Positions 1 to 5,737 of a stretch of DNA of 16,472 nt are shown piece after piece; positions within the stretch are counted from its first letter, which is position 1; every line of letters starts with the position of its first letter. Made by a program: the position numbers and the translations under genes. Below the pieces are notes generated by a model, which was given only the letters and a program-made list of their open reading frames with translations, did no database searches and was not told the DNA's origin. Source of the stretch: DATKHF01 sp035510355 (lineage in GTDB: Bacteria; Patescibacteriota; Saccharimonadia; Saccharimonadales; UBA4665); the NCBI GenBank assembly GCA_035510355.1, contig DATKHF010000017.1:1-16472 (forward strand), read 5' to 3'.

Positions 1-645
1 ACTAAAGCGATTAGTTTCTGCGACAATTCCTGTCAGTAGTGCTGTAGCGATCTGTGTATTGAGTATTGATTTATCTAATTGGTCGGCCATGCTGGCCACT
101 AATTCACTCAAGCCGCTAGTAGTCTGATCAAGTAAGTTCAACGTACCTAAGTTACCATTGGCTTTATTATTAATACTAATAACTGTGGCATCGTGCAAAA
201 TACGACCATGCGCAGCAATAGCTTGATCAAGCTCAGTTTGATTGTGCACGCCAAGTGCTACCACGACATCTACATTAAAGTCACCTTCGCTAAACTGTAA
301 ATCTTTTTCAGAAATGGAAGCCTTGTAGGGCGTGATAAAGATTTTAACGACTTTATCCTCGACTTTATAACGTAGTTTATCGGCTTTGGACTTATCAAGT
401 GCAATTATGAAATCACGCAAACTGTCAGTGTTTTTCTCTAGAGTCTTTTCTGGCTGCAAAAATTCAATCGTCGATGGGACCAAGCCACTAAAAACGGCGG
501 TGCCATGCTTGCCAAGCTTATTGAGCATTAAAGTTAGTCCGATACAGGCCGCTAACTGATCGACAGACGGATTATTACTCACCGTTACCAGGACATTGTT
601 AGCCTGTTTTATGCGCTCAATAATTTGTTGTTTTACATTGTCCAT
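1..645 (-). CDS. DHH-family (NrnA-like) phosphoesterase homologue with degenerate active site, 3' end beyond window
   Basis: The reading frame is open from ATG at 645 to the window edge, giving 215 codons without the C-terminus. The layout follows the DHH domain of NrnA-type oligoribonuclease/pAp phosphatases, which use metal-binding Asp/His motifs to hydrolyse short RNA or pAp. The motif positions are recognisable but substituted. The HxxPDxD motif reads NNPSVDQLAA (residues 24-33). The second-motif Asp is Gly in VVALGVHNQTEL (about 128-139). The DHH motif reads INNKAN (158-163). The DTG motif reads GIVAETNRF (206-214). Conserved non-catalytic positions remain, such as SELV after the DHH region and LLTGIV before ETN. 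About 45 extra residues lie between motifs I and II. I infer a non-catalytic binding or scaffold protein, or one with altered chemistry. The family assignment is by motif spacing only. No Shine-Dalgarno precedes the start; a -10-like TAAAAT ends 7 bases upstream. Confidence 0.7.
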   Translation of the reverse strand, partial: MDNVKQQIIERIKQANNVLVTVSNNPSVDQLAACIGLTLMLNKLGKHGTAVFSGLVPSTIEFLQPEKTLEKNTDSLRDFIIALDKSKADKLRYKVEDKVVKIFITPYKASISEKDLQFSEGDFNVDVVVALGVHNQTELDQAIAAHGRILHDATVISINNKANGNLGTLNLLDQTTSGLSELVASMADQLDKSILNTQIATALLTGIVAETNRFS

Positions 646-652
646 TGTTTCT

Positions 653-701
653 ATTTTAGTCGTTCTGTCAGAATCGTAACACATACGCTTACGCTTGTCT
701 A
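653..701 (-). promoter_or_regulatory. Promoter region of the DHH-like gene
   Basis: Two alternatives are visible on the minus strand. TAAAAT at 653-658 ends 7 bases before the ATG and would give a leaderless transcript. TAGACA (696-701), a 17-base spacer and TACGAT (673-678) would give a leader of about 20 bases, but that leader has no ribosome-binding site. Confidence 0.4.
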
Positions 702-746
702 TCATATTTCATTAGAAAAAATGCATTATTTAACAGGGTTGTTCAC

Positions 747-775
747 TTTACAAATGCACCTGACATCTGTATAGT
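747..775 (+). promoter_or_regulatory. rpsT promoter
   Basis: TTTACA (747-752), a 17-base spacer and TATAGT (770-775) each match the sigma-70 consensus at 5 of 6 positions. Initiation near 782 would leave a leader of about 35 bases containing AAGGA at 803-807, nine bases before the rpsT ATG. It is one of the few genes here with a conventional leader. Confidence 0.6.
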
Positions 776-816
776 CAAACTCCGATAGTGTAATTAACCA
801 CGAAGGACCCGCATTA

Positions 817-1176
817 ATGCCCATTATTAAATCTGCTAAAAAACGAGTAAAGACTACCCGTAAAGCCACGGCACGTAATGCCAAAACAAAGCGTACGCTC
901 AAGACAGCCGTAAAGGAGTTCCATAAAAGTCTTGATGGTGATAAGAAAAAAGTCATTGCGACTCAAGCTAGGGCTCAAAGCGAGCTTGGCAAAGCCGGCA
1001 AAAAACATGTCATGCACAAAAATAAAGTTGCTCGTAAACAGAGTCAGTTAGCCAAAGCTGCTAAAACCGCTGGAGTCACTGTCGGAGCTACGCCGAAAAA
1101 AGTCACCACAACTACAAGCAAAAAACCCATTGCTAAAAAGCCTCCAGCTAAAAAAACGACTACCAAAAAGAGTTAG
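817..1176 (+). CDS. rpsT: Small ribosomal subunit protein bS20
   Basis: bS20 is a primary binder of 16S rRNA in the 30S subunit. The 119-residue product begins MPIIKSAKKRVKTTRKATARN, the usual Lys/Arg-rich S20 start, and continues with helical basic repeats through a KAGKKHVMHKNKVARKQSQL stretch. Typical S20 is about 85-90 residues. The extra 30 or so residues are a low-complexity Lys/Thr/Pro/Ala tail (from about residue 90, ending KKTTTKKS), probably disordered and RNA-binding. AAGGA lies nine bases upstream of the ATG. The stop codon is only four bases from the stop of convergent holA, so no separate terminator fits between them. An overlapping minus-strand frame is a shadow. Confidence 0.93.
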   Translation: MPIIKSAKKRVKTTRKATARNAKTKRTLKTAVKEFHKSLDGDKKKVIATQARAQSELGKAGKKHVMHKNKVARKQSQLAKAAKTAGVTVGATPKKVTTTTSKKPIAKKPPAKKTTTKKS

Positions 1177-1180
1177 TCTA

Positions 1181-2104
1181 TTAACCCATTGAAAGATTAA
1201 GCAAGAAGTATTGTAGTGTTTCATCAGCATCAATGCTTTCAGTCTTTAGTCTAATATCTAATATGAGCAAATTATTTATTAATTCTTTTAGTTTAACTAG
1301 ACTCAAATGACGGACAATAACAAGGCTTTTACGTATCACATAAGGGTTGGCTTTAGCCTCTTTGGCAATTTGATCTGGGTTACGCTCGCCAGCCGTTTTG
1401 AGAAGCGCTAGTATCTGTAGCTGCCATGTTAGCATAGCAATGATTTGCTGCGGTTCAACCTTAAGTGCTCGCTGTTCACCATACAACATTGAAGCTCGTA
1501 TGAGATTGCCGGCAAACAGGGCATCAAGTAACTCAAATATTGTGCTCTGGGGCATTGGTTCACTCAGTAGTACAATCGATTCATGCGTAACTTTTGGGTT
1601 ATACAGTAGCAGTTTAGTAAGTTCATTCTGTAGAAGTTGCTGATTCGTCCCCAGTCGCTCAATTAAAAATCGCGCATCAGTAACACTTAAACTACCGTTC
1701 TTAGTTTTTGCCTGTTCACTCAACCACTGCGCAAGGTTAGTAACATCCAGTTCATTAAACTCTCGGAAGTCAGTAATTTTCTTGAGCAGTTTATATAAAC
1801 TAGAGCGTTTATCAAGTTTTCGTCCAGTTAAAATTACATCCGTGGATTCCGGTAAACTCCCTAGGAGTTGTTCGGCTTTTTCGCTAAATTCTTTATTTGC
1901 GCCCGGGTTTCTCAGTATTATCATTCTTCTTGTTACTAAAAATGGTAAACTCGTTAACGCATCATAGATCCTCTGAAACTCAACTTCTTCGCTGTCCAGA
2001 CGTTCTAGCCCCATATCACCATATTTAGCTATAAACCCTGCAGCAAGCCCTTCTAGCTCAGCGGACCGCGCAAAGTCATTCTCACCGATTACCGTAAATA
2101 TCAT
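1181..2104 (-). CDS. holA: DNA polymerase III subunit delta
   Basis: Delta is the clamp-loader subunit that opens the beta sliding clamp. The 307-residue protein starts MIFTVIGENDFARSAELE, the HolA N-terminus (Y/F-x-x-x-G-x-[DE] followed by a helix). It continues with PFLVTRRMIIL (about 55-65), the PESTDVILTGRKLDKRSSLY segment typical of the non-Walker AAA-like domain, and a C-terminal helical collar region containing MLTWQLQILALLK. Size and order match bacterial HolA (about 330-340 residues) slightly shortened. The frame extends to a TTG at 2113, but ATG at 2104 is preferred: it forms an ATGA overlap with the stop of the small upstream ORF, implying translational coupling. It is the last gene of the mutM operon. 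Confidence 0.9.
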   Translation of the reverse strand: MIFTVIGENDFARSAELEGLAAGFIAKYGDMGLERLDSEEVEFQRIYDALTSLPFLVTRRMIILRNPGANKEFSEKAEQLLGSLPESTDVILTGRKLDKRSSLYKLLKKITDFREFNELDVTNLAQWLSEQAKTKNGSLSVTDARFLIERLGTNQQLLQNELTKLLLYNPKVTHESIVLLSEPMPQSTIFELLDALFAGNLIRASMLYGEQRALKVEPQQIIAMLTWQLQILALLKTAGERNPDQIAKEAKANPYVIRKSLVIVRHLSLVKLKELINNLLILDIRLKTESIDADETLQYFLLNLSMG

Positions 2105-2190
2105 CGAGACCAATCTTTATAATATAAACTCAACCCGCGCATAATAGCTCTACGAGTGGAGTGCCACAATTCTTTATCCATATAACTCAT
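2101..2190 (-). CDS. Small ORF (29 aa) between mutM and holA
   Basis: ATG at 2190 lies four bases after the mutM stop. The frame reads 29 codons and ends at TGA (2101-2103), overlapping the holA ATG as ATGA. The peptide begins MSYMDKELWHSTRRAIMRG and ends YYKDWSR. It is basic and aromatic-rich (two Trp, three Tyr), with no membrane segment. A purine-rich AAAGGGAAAG at the end of mutM could act as its ribosome-binding site. The exact fit into the operon supports real translation. It may encode a peptide of unknown function or serve only to couple holA translation. I recognise no family. Confidence 0.5.
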   Translation of the reverse strand: MSYMDKELWHSTRRAIMRGLSLYYKDWSR

Positions 2191-2194
2191 GATA

Positions 2195-3064
2195 CTACTT
2201 TCCCTTTTGACATTGCGGGCAAATATGAGTACCCCTTCCCGCAACCCGTAGCTTCACGATAGTGGCGCCACAGCGAAGACAAGGTTTACCTTCGCGTCGA
2301 AAAACACGAGCAAAACTCAAGTAGCTCCCCTTCTTACCTTCAGCATTAACATAGTTACGATCTGTACTACCTCCCTTCTTAATCGCTAGTTTCAAAATAT
2401 AGACCAGCTCATCATGCAGCTTTTTGAAATCTTGGTTTGATAGAGATCGAACAAGCGATGCTGGATGGATTTTTGCGCCCCATAAACTCTCGTCAGCATA
2501 AATGTTGCCGACGCCGGCAATCACTGTTTGATCAAGTAAAACTGCCTTAATATTGCTATTTGGCCGTCGAAGCAAGCGTTCTCGGAAATCTTTCCAGGTA
2601 AAGTCTGCAGCCAACGGCTCCGGCCCAATTTTTTTAAAGAAATCAATATTTAACACTTCAGCTGTTGGCACTAACCTAACCCAACCAAATTTGCGTTGGT
2701 CATTAAAGAATAACTGTTCACCACTGGTAAAGCTAAGAACTACACGTGTAGATTTGTCCGGCAGTTTGCTAACAAGTGAATTAGTGGGATGCCCTGCGCC
2801 AAAGTTGTGTTCACCGCGAAAGACCAGTTGACCGGTCATCTTTAAATGAACAATTAAGCTGTATTTACTGCTCAGCTCAATCAATAAAACCTTAGCTCGT
2901 CGCTTGACTGTTACTATTTTCGCGCCAACTAAAAATTGTTCTACATCTGTGGCTGAGTTCGGAAAACTCTTAGCCCAATCAAAACTAACATCCGATATGA
3001 TTAGCCCTGGCAATAGGCTACTTAGGCCAATTCGAACGGTCTCAACCTCAGGAAGTTCCGGCAT
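2195..3064 (-). CDS. mutM: Formamidopyrimidine-DNA glycosylase (Fpg/MutM)
   Basis: Fpg excises oxidised purines such as 8-oxoguanine and cleaves the abasic site by beta,delta-elimination. The 289-residue protein starts MPELPEVETVR, giving the catalytic N-terminal Pro2 and Glu3 after Met removal. The conserved active-site Lys is at about residue 58 (RRAKVLL). The helix-two-turn-helix region contains AGVGNIYADE. The C-terminal zinc finger has CLRCG and CPQC pairs with RGTHICPQC at the end. All key residues are present, so it should be active. It is the first gene of the mutM-smORF-holA operon and diverges from the DciA-like gene, 33 bases away. A -10-like TACAAT ends nine bases before the ATG. 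Confidence 0.96.
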   Translation of the reverse strand: MPELPEVETVRIGLSSLLPGLIISDVSFDWAKSFPNSATDVEQFLVGAKIVTVKRRAKVLLIELSSKYSLIVHLKMTGQLVFRGEHNFGAGHPTNSLVSKLPDKSTRVVLSFTSGEQLFFNDQRKFGWVRLVPTAEVLNIDFFKKIGPEPLAADFTWKDFRERLLRRPNSNIKAVLLDQTVIAGVGNIYADESLWGAKIHPASLVRSLSNQDFKKLHDELVYILKLAIKKGGSTDRNYVNAEGKKGSYLSFARVFRREGKPCLRCGATIVKLRVAGRGTHICPQCQKGK

Positions 3065-3073
3065 AGTTCATAC

Positions 3074-3090
3074 ATTGTATCAGCTATAAT
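3074..3090. promoter_or_regulatory. Overlapping divergent -10 elements, mutM and DciA-like gene
   Basis: On the plus strand a perfect TATAAT (3085-3090) ends seven bases before the ATG of the 79-aa gene. On the minus strand TACAAT (3074-3079) ends nine bases before the mutM ATG. The two hexamers are five bases apart. ATACA-T-TGTAT (3070-3080) is a near-perfect dyad around the mutM -10. I see no good -35 for either promoter. Confidence 0.5.
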
Positions 3091-3097
3091 AGGTGCA

Positions 3098-3337
3098 ATG
3101 GACTCTCTAAACGATATTTTATTTAAGAAGGATTTCGACGAACCAGCCGAGATCACCGCAATCAAAAGCTACGTCGAGCGACAATATAAAACACGTGTTG
3201 GTGTTCAGCTGCAACAGAATTCAATCATAATCGTCGCTAAAAGCGCGGCACTTGCCAATACGTTACGTCTAAAAACTCCTCAGCTACAAGAAGCTGCAGC
3301 TACAACTAAAAAACTAATTTTTCGAATTGGAAGTTAA
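3098..3337 (+). CDS. DciA/DUF721-like small protein
   Basis: The 79-residue product has an N-terminal helix (SLNDILFKKDFDEPAEITA) and then a compact region, SIIIVAKSAALANTLRLKTPQL followed by KKLIFRIGS. That pattern (beta strand, Ser-x-Ala-xx-xx-Leu-Arg helix, terminal beta strand ending in FRIG) resembles the DUF721/DciA core domain. DciA is the ancestral loader or partner of the replicative helicase DnaB. The protein is shorter than most DciA proteins and consists of little more than the core domain. Nearby holA, polA and dnaG make a replication role plausible, but this is inference from pattern and neighbourhood. The perfect TATAAT seven bases before the ATG predicts a leaderless mRNA. Confidence 0.55.
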   Translation: MDSLNDILFKKDFDEPAEITAIKSYVERQYKTRVGVQLQQNSIIIVAKSAALANTLRLKTPQLQEAAATTKKLIFRIGS

Positions 3338-3343
3338 TTCTTT

Positions 3344-3378
3344 GGCTCGACTAGTTAGTGAATAGAATGTTTCGAGTC
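3344..3378 (+). terminator. Possible weak terminator hairpin
   Basis: GGCTCGA (3344-3350) can pair with TCGAGTC (3372-3378) in a 7-bp stem with one G-U pair, followed by the U-rich TATTTAT. The 21-base loop is long, so this is weak. It lies between the stops of the convergent DciA-like and 186-aa genes. Confidence 0.25.
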
Positions 3379-3381
3379 TAT

Positions 3382-3942
3382 TTATAAAACGATACTGCTA
3401 GTCAGCTGACCGTAATTTGGAATCTGTGCTTCGAATAAAGTATTCACTGAACTAACATTTCCTTTGAACGTCCCTTGCCCGCCACATGAGGTTGCCCAGT
3501 AATGCTGGATTGTCTGACTACCATTAACCAGTTGGTATACATACCTCTCCCCAAACGGGCAAAAACCGCGATCATCCGTATCAGCTGGATCAGGATTACC
3601 CTCTGTGAATCCCAGGAGATCAAGTGACCGCAAGAAGACCGCATAGGCATTCTGGTTACTAGGAAAAGCTTGTGTATTTACAATTTCACCTTGATAGCCT
3701 TGCTGAATATTAATCTGCGTTTGCTGTTGATCAACGTTTATATGGATTTCCTGGTAAGATTGATCGTACACAACAGGACCTTGAATATCAAACTCTGCCA
3801 CCACGTTCGTGTTTGAGTAATCAACCAGTGGCTTAGCCTGTGACTGAAGCGCAGACTTACCACCGCCGAAACTTTTGAGTATCAGAATGAATACTAGAAC
3901 AATCAGCCCGATTGCAATTAAAAAACTGACAAAATATCGCAT
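3382..3942 (-). CDS. Membrane-anchored extracytoplasmic protein of unknown function
   Basis: The 186-residue protein has one strongly hydrophobic N-terminal segment (about residues 4-23, FVSFLIAIGLIVLVFILIL) that acts as an uncleaved anchor or signal. A Gly/Lys/Ser linker follows. The rest is a soluble domain with a Gln-rich beta-like stretch (around 60-85) and a compact C-terminal part containing DDRGFCPFGERYVYQL and TSCGGQGTFKGN. Its only two cysteines sit in these two blocks and could form a disulfide outside the cell. The Cys-bearing blocks look like a conserved domain I associate with CPR hypothetical proteins, but I cannot name it. GAGGA lies three bases before the ATG, and a good promoter lies upstream. 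Confidence 0.8.
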   Translation of the reverse strand: MRYFVSFLIAIGLIVLVFILILKSFGGGKSALQSQAKPLVDYSNTNVVAEFDIQGPVVYDQSYQEIHINVDQQQTQINIQQGYQGEIVNTQAFPSNQNAYAVFLRSLDLLGFTEGNPDPADTDDRGFCPFGERYVYQLVNGSQTIQHYWATSCGGQGTFKGNVSSVNTLFEAQIPNYGQLTSSIVL

Positions 3943-3965
3943 GCATCCTCACGATTAGTTTTTAC

Positions 3966-4000
3966 TAACATATAATATCACATATATGTTATTTATGCAA
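3966..4000 (-). promoter_or_regulatory. Promoter of the 186-aa gene with overlapping 9-bp inverted repeat
   Basis: TTGCAT (minus strand, 3995-4000), a 17-base spacer and TATTAT (3972-3977) form a good promoter, with a leader of about 23 bases carrying a GAGGA ribosome-binding site. A perfect inverted repeat, TAACATATA (3966-3974) and TATATGTTA (3983-3991) with an 8-base spacer, overlaps the -10. It could be an operator, although it is AT-only apart from one C/G pair. Confidence 0.5.
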
Positions 4001-4025
4001 AATATTCTTGCGGGTATGGCTTCGC

Positions 4026-4031
4026 TATAAT
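4026..4031 (+). promoter_or_regulatory. -10 element for the 152-aa membrane protein gene
   Basis: A perfect TATAAT lies 36 bases before the ATG at 4068. No convincing -35 is present at 16-18 bases. The predicted leader of about 30 bases holds only a weak GGGA ribosome-binding site. Confidence 0.4.
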
Positions 4032-4067
4032 ATTATGGCAATAGGCTAATAGAAAGTTGTTGGGAAT

Positions 4068-4526
4068 ATGTTTAAGTTAAAGTATGAAACTGGCATCGTT
4101 ACCTTTATCCAGTTTATTGTCTTGTCTATCCTGAATTTCATTAACCAACTGGTATCAGTTGTTTCGACCTGTCACGGTCAGTCAAGCGATTGTGTCAGTA
4201 ACAGTATTAGCTCAATCACCTTAATGATTTTGGTGGTTGTTTGGTTTGGAGCTGTATGGATGATTGGCTATGTAGCCCAAGATCGTCATAGCCGAAGGTT
4301 AGCACGCTTATTGATATTAGCTGAGATGGCAGTCATTGTTATAGAGCTATTCAATCTAAAGCACCCCGCAAACACGCTAGGGTCCGTCACGAGTCTTATT
4401 GATCTATTGCTTGCCGCATGGGTAATAGTATTAGCGTGGAGGATATATCGAGCTAAAGGTGGTCGAGTAGTTACTTCGACTCGAGCTCGTCGCCGACGCC
4501 AACCCTCCAAATCGGACGAGCTCTAG
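4068..4526 (+). CDS. Small multi-pass membrane protein of unknown function
   Basis: The 152-residue protein has about four hydrophobic segments: residues about 10-32 (GIVTFIQFIVLSILNFI), 48-70 (ISSITLMILVVVWFGAVWMIGYVA), 80-96 (LARLLILAEMAVIVIEL) and 104-128 (LGSVTSLIDLLLAAWVIVLAW). It ends in a strongly basic tail (STRARRRRQPSK) that should stay in the cytoplasm by the positive-inside rule. The first loop has two cysteines (TCHGQSSDC) that could form an extracellular disulfide. I do not recognise a family. It diverges from the anchored 186-aa protein, so the two envelope genes share a 125-base control region. It ends 51 bases before folP. Confidence 0.75.
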   Translation: MFKLKYETGIVTFIQFIVLSILNFINQLVSVVSTCHGQSSDCVSNSISSITLMILVVVWFGAVWMIGYVAQDRHSRRLARLLILAEMAVIVIELFNLKHPANTLGSVTSLIDLLLAAWVIVLAWRIYRAKGGRVVTSTRARRRRQPSKSDEL

Positions 4527-4565
4527 CGACATATTTTAGGTTTACTCATTTGTAACAGGAAAAGT

Positions 4566-4571
4566 TATACT
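4566..4571 (+). promoter_or_regulatory. folP -10 element, leaderless spacing
   Basis: TATACT ends six bases before the folP ATG (intervening ACGGAG). A weak TTTACT-like -35 lies about 19 bases upstream. Transcription should begin at or within a base or two of the start codon. Confidence 0.5.
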
Positions 4572-4577
4572 ACGGAG

Positions 4578-5342
4578 ATGGTTGAGTTAGTTGGAATTCT
4601 AAATATTACGCCAGATAGTTTTAGTGATGGTGGTGATTATGTAAACTCGTCTAAAGCCATAGCTCGAGCTATGGAAATGATTGAGCAAGGTGCTAGCTTC
4701 ATTGACATTGGAGCTGAATCTACTAATCCCCGTTCAAGCCCGCTTCAACCGGATGAAGAATGGCAACGATTGCAAGCGGTATTACCGGTTTTAGTTCAAG
4801 AATTACCGGGCAAGATCTCTGTTGATACCTATCACGCTGAAACTGCCAGAAAAGCTTTAGAAAACGGTATAACTATTATTAATGACGTTACTATGTTTCG
4901 TGACCCAGCCATGATAGATCTAGCAGTTCAGTATAAAGACAAGGTACGCTACATTATTAGCCACCTCTCACCAGCCGTTCACTCGATCGCTGAAGCTCAT
5001 AGAACTATGCCAACCAAAAGCGTAGAGGAGGTTAACCGTGAATTGTTAGCCAAGCGTCAAGAGCTAGTAAATCACGGTGTGTCTGAGCAGAATATCATTA
5101 TTGACCCTGGCATTGGCTTCGGTAAGTCCGATGCCAAAAATTGGGAACTTAATTGGGAACTACTCAGTTTCGCTAAAGAGGTACCGGGTATTGACGTAAT
5201 GATTGGCTATTCACGTAAACGTTTTTTAGGTGAGCACCGCATGGAGGTGAAGCCAAATTTAGAAGCCGCTAAAATTGCTATTGCTTCTGGTGCAAAATAT
5301 TTACGAGTTCATGATGTAGCAGCTCACGCTACCCTGCTTTGA
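4578..5342 (+). CDS. folP: Dihydropteroate synthase
   Basis: DHPS joins p-aminobenzoate to hydroxymethyl-dihydropterin diphosphate in folate synthesis and is the sulfonamide target. The 254-residue protein shows GILNITPDSFSDGG (residues 6-19), the pterin-binding DIGAESTNPRS, SVDTYHAETARKAL, INDV, the IIIDPGIGFGKS loop with its conserved Asp and Lys, GYSRKRFLG, and the terminal RVHDV Arg/His. The usual MHMxGxPxxMQ segment is replaced by ISHLSPAVHSIAEAHRTMP, which is divergent but not near the catalytic Lys/Arg/His. It is probably active. No other folate gene lies in the window, so the organism may depend on imported pterin or have genes elsewhere. The last 14 bases overlap the end of the convergent Nudix gene. 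Confidence 0.92.
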   Translation: MVELVGILNITPDSFSDGGDYVNSSKAIARAMEMIEQGASFIDIGAESTNPRSSPLQPDEEWQRLQAVLPVLVQELPGKISVDTYHAETARKALENGITIINDVTMFRDPAMIDLAVQYKDKVRYIISHLSPAVHSIAEAHRTMPTKSVEEVNRELLAKRQELVNHGVSEQNIIIDPGIGFGKSDAKNWELNWELLSFAKEVPGIDVMIGYSRKRFLGEHRMEVKPNLEAAKIAIASGAKYLRVHDVAAHATLL

Positions 5343-5724
5343 GAAAGTTTATAAAGTTCTGGGCGTTCGGTGATAGCTCATCAAAAAGTTTGCGCATTTC
5401 TACTGGCGAAAAATAGCGTAAACCATCAAAGGTTTCTGGCTCCATAATTTTTGGTTTACCGTGAATAATTTTAGCGCTATACCAATTGTATTGCATAATG
5501 CGATCATCTTCTCTAAAATCTTTTTTGCCCAATAACTTCTCTATCGTAACTCTAACACCCAACTCCTCCTCAATTTCTCGAATGGCTGCTTCGGCAAGTA
5601 ATTCGCCAGTTTCGACTTTGCCGCCCGGGATCTCCCACTGCTGTCGTTTAGTGGTTTGACGATGTAACAATAAAATCCCACCATGCTCATTCTCAATAAT
5701 ACAGCCCGCAAGCTTCATGTTCAT
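5329..5724 (-). CDS. Nudix hydrolase, MutT-like
   Basis: Nudix enzymes hydrolyse nucleoside diphosphates linked to another moiety; MutT members remove 8-oxo-dGTP. The 131-residue protein has a complete Nudix box at residues 35-57 (G-x5-E-x7-REIEEELGV), preceded by the WEIPGG strand characteristic of MutT/CTP-pyrophosphohydrolase types. Substrate cannot be told from sequence; 8-oxo-dGTP sanitation would suit the nearby mutM, but this is speculation. It starts 13 bases after the HAD gene stop, with AAGGA ten bases before the ATG, so it is the second cistron of a HAD-Nudix operon. A second in-frame ATG at codon 3 is possible. Its 3' end overlaps folP by 14 bases. Confidence 0.88.
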   Translation of the reverse strand: MNMKLAGCIIENEHGGILLLHRQTTKRQQWEIPGGKVETGELLAEAAIREIEEELGVRVTIEKLLGKKDFREDDRIMQYNWYSAKIIHGKPKIMEPETFDGLRYFSPVEMRKLFDELSPNAQNFINFLKAG

Positions 5725-5737
5725 GTCGCAGCTTTCC

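Noticed and set aside
2102..2113. holA start at TTG 2113
   Set aside because: ATG at 2104 overlaps the upstream stop as ATGA and is a better start; the three extra residues have no HolA counterpart.
2141..2169. TTGTGG-N17-TATTAT promoter-like pair upstream of holA
   Set aside because: It lies inside the small coupled ORF and the three genes are tightly packed. The -35 matches only 3 of 6, so an internal promoter is possible but not supported.
3444..3650. 68-codon frame overlapping the 186-aa anchored protein
   Set aside because: Same strand, different frame, fully inside a better-supported gene, and without a ribosome-binding site.
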